NCBI GenBank assembly: GCA_016098155.1
Contig: JAAAJB010000426.1
Location: 9,186-31,480 of the forward strand
Length of the DNA: 22,295 nucleotides
From: Actinomortierella ambigua
Lineage: Eukaryota > Mortierellomycota > Mortierellomycetes > Mortierellales > Mortierellaceae
Direction of reading: 5' to 3'
Both the position numbers and the translations under genes were made by a program. Positions 1-8,798 of this stretch are shown here, piece after piece. How positions within the stretch are numbered: position 1 is the stretch's first letter; each line of letters starts with the position of its first letter. Under the pieces are notes generated by a model. It had not been told where the DNA came from. It did no database searches and worked only from the letters and a program-made list of their open reading frames with translations.

Positions 1-80
1 AAAAAAAAAAGTGTTTCTCTTTCTTGATCCCCCACGTTAACACCGATCCCTTGTGTTTACCTATTACTCTACGTATCTAG

Positions 81-457
81 CTTCTCGAGCGGTGACACAA
101 GCAGAGCTGGATGAGCTGCGAGGGGAAAGCACGGTCGGTGCGACGACAGTGCAGGCAATGGGCGAGACATCAACAAAAGTCGCGCGACGCGAGAACAGCA
201 CCAAGGTGATTGCAAATGTGACACTGGTATCGATGTACACGATTGTCGTATACCTTTTTGGCGTGATCACGTCGGTCTTCCTCGTGGACAGCAATCCTGC
301 TGGGCGGCAGTTCAACTTCGATACCCTACAAGCTGTAGCTCACCAAGAGATGGCTGGTCACGGAGGCAGAGCTGTAGGGTTCAGGTTGGTCGAAGTATTT
401 GCCCTCTGGATCAATAACCTGATCTCGCAAGGCGACGGCGGCTATGGGCCTACGTAA
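81..457 (+). CDS. 3' exon of a truncated membrane protein, family not recognised
   Basis: The reading frame is open from the left part of the window to a TAA at 455-457. It has no in-frame ATG that could serve as a start. A plausible acceptor (pyrimidine-rich stretch ending CTAG at 77-80) suggests that coding begins at 81, one base into a codon, and that earlier exons lie outside the window. The roughly 125 residues contain a polar, Thr/Glu-rich segment, then one strong hydrophobic helix (from VIANVTLVSMYT through VITSVFLV), a polar loop, and a shorter semi-hydrophobic stretch (VGFRLVEVFALWINNL). This could be the last two membrane spans of a polytopic protein, but I recognise no family signature. 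The stop overlaps a donor-like ACGTAAGA at 452-459, so a further exon is possible; the acceptors I tried lead to stops within a few to about 30 codons. A canonical AATAAA at 546-551 fits a 3' end. Confidence 0.5.
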
Positions 458-545
458 GATGTTGTTTGGGCGGCATCAGCCCCACCACCCCACTTCCTTC
501 AGATAACCAGCAAAATGAAAAAACGGCACCCAGCATCTTTCACAC

Positions 546-551
546 AATAAA
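546..551 (+). terminator. candidate polyadenylation signal (AATAAA)
   Basis: An exact AATAAA lies 89 bases past the stop of the membrane-protein exon, a normal 3' UTR distance. The hexamer alone is weak evidence. Confidence 0.35.
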
Positions 552-575
552 GAATATTCTGGAATTTGATAGAAA

Positions 576-1167
576 TGTCGCTTGAAGGAGGACATACCTG
601 GGTTGCCTTTGGAATGCCTAGCGTACGTGGTTGACCACATTGATGACTCGAGTGACCTGCATGCTCCTGTTGCCACCATCAAGGAGCTTCAACACCTGGT
701 CACCAAGGCGTTCCGTGATGCCCAGTGTTTCTCGTACACGGCCGAGAACAGCATCTGTAAGTACGTGTGTTTAATTCTTTGACCCTACTCCAAAGAGGAT
801 GGAATCAGTCCTGATGAGGGAGGACAAAAGGCGCCCAAAGAGCACACGGGCACCACCCTTTAACCTTGACTATTAGAAATAGCTGCGCGAGCTCGTTCAC
901 GACCTAACTTCGTCAAGACACCTCTCGGCCCGTTATGACTACCTGTCTGTCTACAAATCCGCATATGGTACCCATGCTCTCGGTGCTCCTGGCATCAGGA
1001 ATACATATCACGGATTTGAGGTATGGAACATCGTGTGGTATCTTGACACATACACTCTGCTGAATCTTAGGAGACTCAACTCTCCAACCTTCACCAGTCC
1101 TTGCAGCGTGGCTCATTGCTACGCCTACCAGGATTGCAAGGGTCAAATTAAGCTTCGTATGGCATGA
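576..1167 (+). pseudogene. F-box-like gene remnant, broken reading frame
   Basis: A frame from 582 begins KEDIPGLPLECLAYVVDHID, which resembles the start of an F-box domain (LPxECL...I...). These are abundant in Mortierella-type fungi and normally link substrates to SCF ubiquitin ligases. No in-frame ATG exists. The nearest ATG (576-578, MSL) is in a different frame and runs into TGA, as if a small indel had broken the start. The frame continues about 60 codons to TGA at 780, with a GTAAGT donor at 755. A second open stretch (883-1167, starting LRELVHDLTSSRHL, about 94 codons) follows TAG-ending acceptor-like sequence, but I could not join it in frame to the first. I see no leucine-rich repeats. 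It may be a decayed or rearranged copy, or simply two chance open stretches. Confidence 0.25.
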
Positions 1168-1555
1168 TGTCCGTGTGAAAACCCTCAGCAAGTACCTCCA
1201 CTTGGAGACAAAAAGAGATCTTCCATCATCGCCTCATGTCGAGGTGGAGAAAAAAGAGTGACACGACATGACAAGCCATGACGAGACCACACAGGCAGGT
1301 CAAGACAAGAAAGGAAACAAGGGGGGGGGGTGATAAGATAGATTCCCCCTATCAGCAACCCATACAGAGAAGAACACAAAAAAAAAAAGGGCTAGGAGGC
1401 TGTCGTTCCACGCCAGATCCTGCTGCGAATCTCGACGACGATGATGATAACCCTGCTCCGCTTCTCCTCCTCCCGCCGTCGCCGCCGCCGCCTCCGCCAC
1501 CATCGTAGCCTTGCCGATCTGCCCGCTTTTTTTCTTTTCTCTCTCTCCTGGACAT

Positions 1556-1621
1556 GACGTTGCTCGATTCATAAGCGAGCATAGTCTTTATTTTCTCAAC
1601 GGAGCAAAGCTCTGAGCTTTG
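1556..1621. repeat. two adjacent short inverted repeats
   Basis: The first pairs TGCTCG (1561-1566) with CGAGCA (1576-1581), flanked by a further GAC/GTC pair across a small internal loop. The second is CAAAGCTC, T, GAGCTTTG (1605-1621), a perfect 8-bp arm palindrome with a single central base. They could form neighbouring stem-loops in DNA or RNA. No function is evident. Confidence 0.45.
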
Positions 1622-1936
1622 AACGTCGAGAACAGCCCATTGGCCTGTCATGGCAACGTGGCCTATAAACCGCAGTGGGGACAATCATGCCACAAACAAG
1701 CAAGCAATAGGCGTCACACATACAGCTTCGCACCCATTTACCATCGTCGTGGCTCCAGGCGCCGTGGGGTGTGCTAATCCGATGGTTACGGAATGGGAGC
1801 CACTGCCGTTTTGTCGTCTATACCAGCCTATCAAGCCGAGGAGGTGGATCCTCTATCCAAACAGTTGCAATAAAACAGGAGCATTGGTGCTAATTTTGAT
1901 ATCCAAGAGGAGGCGTCGGTGCCGTCACTGTACTAC

Positions 1937-2012
1937 TGTACTCTCTACATGCATGCAACTCCTGTTGCAACATGTATGTACAGGAAGGACAGGATAGCAT
2001 GGAGAGAGTACA
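1937..2012. repeat. 76-bp nested imperfect palindrome
   Basis: The 16-base outer arms at 1937-1952 and 1997-2012 are reverse complements with one mismatch. Inside them a second hairpin, TGCAAC (1954-1959) loop TCCT GTTGCA (1964-1969), folds independently. This architecture suits a MITE-like fragment, a protein-binding palindrome or a structured transcript. I see no clear target-site duplication. Confidence 0.5.
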
Positions 2013-2048
2013 TGACTGAGGATATCTCGCGTGGCTAACCCGCATTCC

Positions 2049-2067
2049 TTTTTTTTTTTTTATAAAA
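2049..2067 (+). promoter_or_regulatory. T13 run joined to TATAAAA box-like element
   Basis: A 13-base T run is followed without a gap by TATAAAAC. It is TATA-like on the + strand, but no credible coding sequence follows for several kilobases. It may be chance AT-rich DNA or the promoter of an undetected noncoding transcript. Confidence 0.2.
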
Positions 2068-4803
2068 CAAAACAGCCGAATTGCTGAGGTCATCGTCCCT
2101 GATGGTAAAGACAGGTAGAGGCACATGAGAGAGTATCCCCCATCAGCATTTTTTAAGATCCTCTCACTCTCTTCACATATACACAGGTCAGGCTCTGGGC
2201 GAGCGAGAAGGAAGATAAGATGGGAGATGGAGATCGAACTGACGGAGAACAAGGGTAGCCACAAAAGGCACGGGAAGGTTTTGTTGGTCAGAAAAATGTG
2301 AAACCCACGTTTTTCTTTCTAAGCTTGGAACCCAGATGCGAGGATAGAACATGACAGAGGGCACTGGTCACACATGGAACATCTACAATAACAAGCGATC
2401 GTGGTAAGCCGGCTGTGCTCTACCATATCAACCCGATCTCCTCACAAAGCGTAATGTTCCATTTAGAACTCTCCCCCTCTTTCTGCTCAGCTGCAGTTGA
2501 ACACGATGTCCCCCTCACGGAGAAGAGAGCACTGTTCTGTAAGAGAGATGGGAGCTGAGTGGTCCACTGCCATGACCCTTACACAGTCGGAGAGAGTCAT
2601 GCATGGTGGTACCATTGTGTACATACGCGGTGGAGCCTTATCGTCTATGTCTACTCTCCCCTCCCCCAACACCCCTAGCCTGTACGAAACGAAGGGGTGC
2701 ATGTTCCGGCAAGGGTTGGTGCCGTTCTTTGCACGCCAGCTCGTTGGGACAACACCTACCGATGCTTAAAGAAAAGGGGCGAGGGAAGGGTTCTGAGAGA
2801 GGTAGGGGAGGAAGTGAAAAAGGGGGAGGAGGATCGGCTGCCTTTCACTGGTGCATCCTTAGCAGAGGAGGACGCGAAACGATGGAGGAGAAATATTTTC
2901 TTTTTAATAGCACACGTCTCTGCTCGCTTCCACTATGTACACTTCTAGACGGAAAAGAACGCGCCAAAGAAGAGGTCAGTGAGGTGGGGTGGTGGGGCGT
3001 GCTCAAACCAGTCAGAAGTGGGCAACTCTATTGGTCTTCATTTTTAAAAAGAAAGGTATGCGGCCATGAGCAAGAGTACACAGTACAGTGTAACTCTCCT
3101 TTTACTGTGCGCCCAACAACAAGCAGACTTTAGTGGTCGACGGACTGGCTGACGCTCGGTTGCTCGTTGACAAGTGGAGGATTGTCCACTCTATTTGTTC
3201 TTTTGTGGCACTATGTGAGCCCTCAACGGGCCAGACAAGGTTTGGGTTACCACAAACATCCAAGGTTAGCATTGTTTGATTGGTGAATTGGCTGTTGGCT
3301 CCTCTCTTTTTTTGTTGTGCAGTGTGCAAGTAGAATGAACGCTAGTCCATCTATAGTCGGTCCTCCAGGGGTTTTCAGCTTCTTACAAAGACCATCGATA
3401 GTGGCAAGAACTAAAAAGATTCACACACGTTGTCCGAGCACAAGGGCCTTGCTATTACTGGTGCACATGAGTCCTGTTAGTAAACCAATCCCACGTAATC
3501 TGCATGGGATTTGTTTAGGAGAACCGAAGCAGTTCCTTTCTCTTCCTCCCGCGCGTTTATGCATCGCATTGTGCTTTCTTCTCCCAAACAGCGACATGTG
3601 GTTTGATACCGATAGGTTGCTGATAGTCTGGATATCTTCCCTTGGAGAAGTGCAGGTTGTGGGCTTTGTATGCTGTCCTGTCTTGTGTCAGTGTTTTTCT
3701 CAAGGGGGTAGTAAGATGATGCTACTTGGAAGGTAAGGCAGTGTCTGCTCCTTATTATTGATGTCGTCTTACTGTCAACGTATGATCTCGAGGAAAGGAG
3801 AGCAAAAGGAAAAAAAAAAAGAGGAGGAGAGTTCTCCGTGCAAATAGGTTACAATTCATCCCAAGGCAACTCACCAAAGCATCAAGGAAACAAAGAAAAC
3901 AGCAGGTCACATCCACCTTATCCCAACTAACGGCTTCGCAGTCTCCCACCACTGCTTTCCCCCAGAAAGCCCTGTGCCGTCATTGCTCTAATCTTTCCTG
4001 AGTCTTCTGCGGCAATCAGCATAGTAGATCCTCTTTGGGGTCATGGACCGCATGCAGTAGCGGTCCGTTGATCGGGGGCAAAGAGGCAGTGGTTACCTAA
4101 AGAAGAAGAGTAGGAAGCGCAGAGGCTAGGGAGGAAACGAAGGAGTAATGAAGGAGGCTGCAGGGCATCATCCACCAAAGAAAGGAGATGACGAAGAGAC
4201 GTGAGGGAAGGTTGTCGGCTGCCGATGGCGGAGCAGCAGTGATAAACAAAACACAAACGAGATATCCGCCACACAACCACCCTACCCCCTCCCCACGCAC
4301 ATACACACACGTACACACATAGCAGATAGACATACCCTATGCACAGAGCAGGGCATAGATAGTTTTTGTCGTTCTGCTTGTGCAGGCTGTTGTGGCCTAC
4401 GACCTCGATCAGCAAATGGAAGGAAGCAGGCGAATCTAGATCGAACTAGACGATGACTCCGTAGTTGGTGGTGTCGGTTCCCCCCGCGGCACCCGAGACC
4501 AGGTAGTAGTTTTAGCAGGACAGGAAGGAGGAGAACGAAGGGAAGTAGAGGAGGTGCGCAGAAGAACCGAAGGACAGTGCTGAGTGGTGCTTCGATGCAA
4601 TTCAAACAAGAGTACTTTTTTATTTCTTCATGGAAAGTCAAAGTCCGTATGGCCCTCCTCGCAGCAAGCCTGCGTGCGATTGGTCCTTGATCTCCAATTG
4701 ATGAACCCCATTGTACCGGGCAGCGTGTGACTCGCTGTGTTTCTCTGCTATTTCTGATGGGTGATATATTGAGATAATTCAGTTCCCCCCCTATTCAGTC
4801 CTG

Positions 4804-5457
4804 GATGTTCAGCTCTCTCTCTTTCTCGCAAACCCCAAGAACAGCAACACTTCCCCCTGACTCGTTCTCTCACCGCACTACCACCACCACCACCACCACC
4901 ACCACTATCCACCTACACACACACACTCTCTCTCTCTCATACACACACAAACACAACACAATCTCTCCATCTTTCTCTCTTACAAACCACCACAGCCCGA
5001 TCCCCCCCCCCTCTCTCTCTCTGTCTCTCTCGCTCTGTCCTCTCCTTCTCCCCACATCCCCGCACACATCTTGTCCACCACCGACAAGAGACAACAATAC
5101 AACAGACACAGAAAAGTAGCGTCCACAAAAGCACCAGCCAGCAACAGCATCGTCTCCCTTTCCTGGATCTCCTTGTTCTGTCCTCTTTCTCTCCTTTTCT
5201 TGCTACTTCCTTGGTCTACACCGCCCCCTTCTCTCTCTTTCTCTCTTTTTTTTAGTACCAACTCCTTGGTCGGTTGCCGTGCTCCCCAATTTTATCCACC
5301 CCTCCACCCCTCTCTCTCTTTCTTTACTCTTTTCTCTCTTTCTTTTATTTTCACCTTCCCTTGGCACACCTTCCCCTTCATTGTTGTTGCGATCGCTCCC
5401 TCTCTCATCATTGACGACGATTGCACACATCTCACAGTCTCCCCTGTCCATCTAGTT
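4804..5457 (+). promoter_or_regulatory. pyrimidine-rich leader/promoter of the SEL1-repeat gene
   Basis: The 650 bases before the ATG are overwhelmingly C and T. They include (ACC)8 at 4880-4903, CA and CT microsatellites from about 4914 to 4945, a C10 run at 5002-5011 followed by CT repeats, and further CT tracts to about 5345. A GATATATTGAG stretch near 4764 could be a TATA element. Similar pyrimidine-rich DNA precedes the GlyRS and HMG-CoA reductase genes, so it may be a shared core-promoter/leader style. An ATG at 4805 opens a 104-codon Ser/Thr/Pro/His frame that looks like translated microsatellite, not a gene. Confidence 0.45.
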
Positions 5458-7651
5458 ATGGTTGGTCCCCTCACAATGTCTGCCACACATATTCTCCATC
5501 GAGGCCGAAGTGTCTTCTCCAAACTGAACAAGAAATACCGCCTGCCCACCAACAACACCACCACCAATAATCACAGCGCCTCTACACCTGACGCTACTGT
5601 CGCCACGGCTACCAACTCCCTCTCTGCATCGTCGTCCGCCTCGTCCTTCAGCTCGTTCACGACAACCCCGTGCTCCCCTTCGCTCGACTCGTTTGTGCCC
5701 ACTCTATCGTCGCCCGTGCCCAGTCCTGCCATCCACGATCCCACAAAGGCCCAGCAGCTGTACGAGCTCGGCAACCAGCTTCTCCTTGGCCGAAACGGCA
5801 CCAAGGACGAGCCTGCAGCCCTCGAATACTACCGCCTGGCCACACAACTAGGCCACATCGATGCCCAGGGCCTGTTGGCTTTTTGCTACGAGTTTGGCCT
5901 CGGCACCCCAATCGACAGCCCACTGGCCGAGCGCAACTACATCCTTGCCGCCGAAAAGGGATGTGGGGTTGCCCTTGCCCGCATGACCTTCTTGCGTAAA
6001 TATGGCCGTCCAGCTATCAAGATCGACCGAGTCGAGTCGGACTATTGGCAGCAAAAGATCAGCAAAGTCGGCCCAATGGCCCTGGCTTTTGTCCTGGAGG
6101 CAGCATCGGTGGACTGCCACCCTTGCTTCCAGTACACTCTTGGTACCTGCTACCACGATGCGATTGGTGTTGAGCGGGACGAATTCCAGGCTTTTTATTG
6201 GTACAAACAGTCGGCGGAGCAGGGCAATGCCCGCGGACAGGGCATTCTCGGATATTGCTATGGCGAGGGCTTTGGCGTCAAACAGGACCGGCAACTGTCC
6301 ATGATGTGGTACCACCGTGCAGCGGAGCAGGGTGATTCGGTGGCTCTGTACAACATTGGCTACTGCTTCGAGGACGGTCTGGGCGCCGAGAAGAACCCAC
6401 AAGAGTGCGTCAAATGGTACCGTCTGTCGGCAGAGCTCGACAACGCCTTTGCCCAAAACTCGCTTGGCTATTGCTATGAGGACGGCGTCGGTATCGAGCG
6501 CAACCCGGCCAAGGCGGCCTACTGGTACACAAAGTCAGCAGAGCAAGGATACCCATGGGCTGAATGCAACCTTGGCTATTGCTACCAGAATGGCATTGGT
6601 GTGCCCAAGGATGACACACAAGGCGCTTTCTGGTATCGCAAGGCAGCTTTACAGGGACATGCCCGTGCGCAACATAACCTCGGCTTTTGCTACCAGAACG
6701 GCATTGGCGTCACCAAGGATCCCGTCGAGGCTGTCAAGTGGTACATGAAGTCGGCGCAGCGTGGCAATATTTTTGCCTTCCACTCTCTTGGCTACTGCTA
6801 CCAGAACGGCATCGGTGTCATGGTCGATCTGAACGAGGCTGTGTATTGGTACTATCTGTCGGCGGAGGAGAACCATGCTCCTGCTCAGTTGTCGCTCGGC
6901 TATTGCTTCCGAAACGGTGTCGGTGTCCCCAAGGAGCCCAAGGAAGCTGTCAAGTGGTTCCATCGGTCGGCCATCCAAGGCAATGCCCTTGCGCAAAACT
7001 CCCTTGGATTTTGTTACGAGGAAGGTCTTGGTGTGGAGAAGAACCGCGAGAAGGCTGTGTACTGGTACGAACGATCGGCGGCCCAGAATAACCCATGGGC
7101 TCAGTGTAATCTAGGCTTCTGCTACGCCAACGGCATTGGTGTCGCTCAAAACTATGAAATGGCAGTCAAGTACTACTCGCTCGCCGCTGCTCAGAACCAT
7201 GCCCGTGCCCAAGACAAGCTCGGTGTCTGCCTGCAGCTTGGCCAGGGTGTTGCTCAGGATCTTAAGACGGCCGTTGAATACTTCCGCTATGCGGCCAACC
7301 AGGGTCATCTTGCGGGCCAGTATCACCTTGCCAATGCTCTTGTAAGTGTCGCTTGCTCTTTCTGTCACTCATCGTGCTCTTCAACCCTAAGAATGATGAC
7401 CATGGCTTACTTATACCATAGCTTTTTGCTTTACTCTCATTTTGATGATGGCGAAATAGGAGAAAGGCCTAGGTTGTGAAGTCAACCTGGAGGAGGCTAC
7501 GTACTGGTTCGAGCGTGCTGCTGGTGGTGGATGCCGGACATCGCAAGAGCGTCTGCAGCGTCTGCTGGCTCGCACATGTCTGCAAAACGGCATTGAAGGC
7601 GGCTTTGGCCTCTTTGCCGGATCCATCGGTCACTGTGCTCCTGCAGCATAA
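5458..7651 (+). CDS. SEL1-repeat (HCP-like) protein, 691 aa, one intron
   Basis: Exons are 5458-7341 and 7460-7651. The 118-bp intron (GTAAGT..ATAG, phase 0) is placed because it restores the last repeat: LANAL joins EKGLGCEVNLEEATYWFERAA. The start is the first ATG of the frame; upstream is leader-like DNA. Residues 1-95 are Ser/Thr/Asn/Pro-rich and probably disordered. From about 98 on there are 13-14 SEL1-type TPR-like repeats of 36 residues with the pattern xAQxxLGYCYxxGxGVxxDxxxAVxWYxxSAxQG; the third unit is degenerate. Most central units keep a cysteine in the LGYC/LGFC position. Such repeats form right-handed superhelical protein-binding scaffolds, and known family members act in ER-associated degradation, chitin-synthase activation and signalling. 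No signal peptide, membrane span or catalytic domain is visible, so partner and location are unknown. The protein is surely SEL1-type; its role is not assignable. Confidence 0.93.
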
Positions 7652-8798
7652 GTACATTTGCTCTGTGCTTAGAGCCCTTTCGGACCTGGCATGGGAGGGG
7701 TGGTATCTTTTCACACTTCTGTCTTTTCATTCTGTGTCTTGATTTTTTTTTGTCTCAGTTTGGTTTGCAGGACAATATTCCCTTCCTTTCCCCTCCTTCC
7801 CATCCAAAACGTGCATGCACTACACAGCAGTCAACCCTATTTCCTCCCTTCCTCTTTCTTACCATCCAAAGCTTGTTATTTTTGCCTTTTCTTGTTGTCT
7901 TCCCACCTGTACTTTTGTAGCAAACTGTTCTTTTCTTTTTTCTTCTTTTCTTTATTTATTTGTCCTGCATTTCATCCTCCCTTTGAGTACATTAGATTTC
8001 GCCTATTTTTCTGTTTGAACCACCACCTCATCCAATCCATTCCAATCACACTGTAGCCATAGTACCCCTCTTCCGTTGCCTTGCCTCTCTGCAATGCCTC
8101 TCCTCCCTCACACGCACGTATGAGTGGGCGCGGCATTCTTGATACCATTAGAGCTCGTAACAACTAAAATTATTTTAATTGAGTAATGCATATCTTGTAT
8201 GAAGGCATGTATGCATGGCCGTTTCTAGGACCAAGTAGATCCAGAGAGACGGGCGAGAAAGAGAAAGCCAGCAACTTGCATATAGAATGTGCTTTTTCTT
8301 CATAGCTCAAGTGGAGAGTCTGGTGTTTACTGTCGTGGGAGGATTGGCAACATGCATGTGCCGGTGGCTTGTGTCTGTTGGTCTGGAACAGGACACACAC
8401 AGACCCCCTCGGCCCCTTCTCGGATGCTCTCTCTGTGTGTGTATGTGTGTCTCTCTCTCTCTTTCTGTCCAACTCTCTGTTTTTTTTTTCTCTGCTCTGA
8501 AAGAGCTCTTTCCCCTCTTTCCCCTTTTGACGCCTCCCTCCTTCCTGCTCCCCTCTCCCTCTCTGTCACTCTCCTCTTCCACCTCCTCTTCCTCTTTGCC
8601 GTCGATTCATTGGTGGTACCAGCTGCTCATCTCATTCCACACGCGACAACCTAATTATATACCACGTCCCGTGTCATTCGGAATCCTTCGTGCAACACTT
8701 GCCTCACGAAGGGATCGTTCGAGGGGAGAAACAAAAAAGTCCAAGGAGTCACCTTTTCTGTCACTGTTGGAACTGAACAAAGCGACAGAGATAAAGCC
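7652..8798. other. intergenic region between SEL1-repeat gene and GlyRS
   Basis: It holds a T/C-rich 3' flank (about 7740-8060), no canonical AATAAA near the SEL1 stop, and a GT/CT microsatellite (about 8433-8463). A second pyrimidine-rich stretch (8460-8600) is probably GlyRS promoter DNA. ORFs here, such as 8287-8919 on the + strand, are low-complexity Ser/Leu/Phe/Pro translations of the CT tracts and I do not accept them as genes. Confidence 0.5.
8654..8662 (+). promoter_or_regulatory. TATA-like element upstream of GlyRS
   Basis: ATTATATAC lies about 140 bases before the GlyRS ATG, after a long pyrimidine tract. If used, transcription would start near 8690, giving a leader of about 110 bases. 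Assigned by sequence and position only. Confidence 0.35.

Larger units (their letters stand above)
1168..4800. other. long intergenic block without a supported gene
   Basis: About 3.6 kb with many stops in all frames and only short, compositionally biased ORFs. Visible contents are a G10 run (1321-1330), an A11 run (1378-1388), a GCC/CCG-rich stretch (about 1470-1505), two adjacent hairpins (1556-1621), a longer nested inverted repeat (1937-2012), a T13 run abutting TATAAAA (2049-2067), and purine-rich DNA near 2770-2900. I found no tRNA boxes, rRNA, transposase motif or long terminal repeat by eye. A gene made of several small exons or a noncoding RNA cannot be excluded. Confidence 0.5.

Noticed and set aside
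1300..1684. - strand frames with Gly/Asp runs
   Set aside because: They translate GCC/CCG and A-rich microsatellites, and the longer one (1352-1684) lacks an ATG.
2603..3133. 176-codon ATG-started + strand frame
   Set aside because: Cys/Gly/Arg-rich with translated purine repeats and no recognisable segment; kept only as a possible transcript in the findings.
4041..4641. Overlapping - strand frames of 119-124 codons
   Set aside because: The composition is Leu/Ser/Cys-rich with VCVCV runs from CA repeats, with no motif and mutually overlapping frames, as expected by chance.
4805..5119. 104-codon ATG-started frame on the + strand
   Set aside because: It is almost wholly a translation of ACC, CA and CT microsatellites (Thr, Ser, Leu, His runs) and lies in the leader of the SEL1 gene.
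5071..5457. N-terminal extension of the SEL1 frame upstream of 5458
   Set aside because: The frame is open but has no ATG, and its residues are Ser/Leu/Phe/Pro from CT repeats. The first ATG at 5458 fits better.
5848..6456. 202-codon - strand frame inside the SEL1 gene
   Set aside because: It is antisense to conserved repeats and itself repetitive (recurring VLLGAQTVLEAVANV-like units), so it is a mirror of the SEL1 array.
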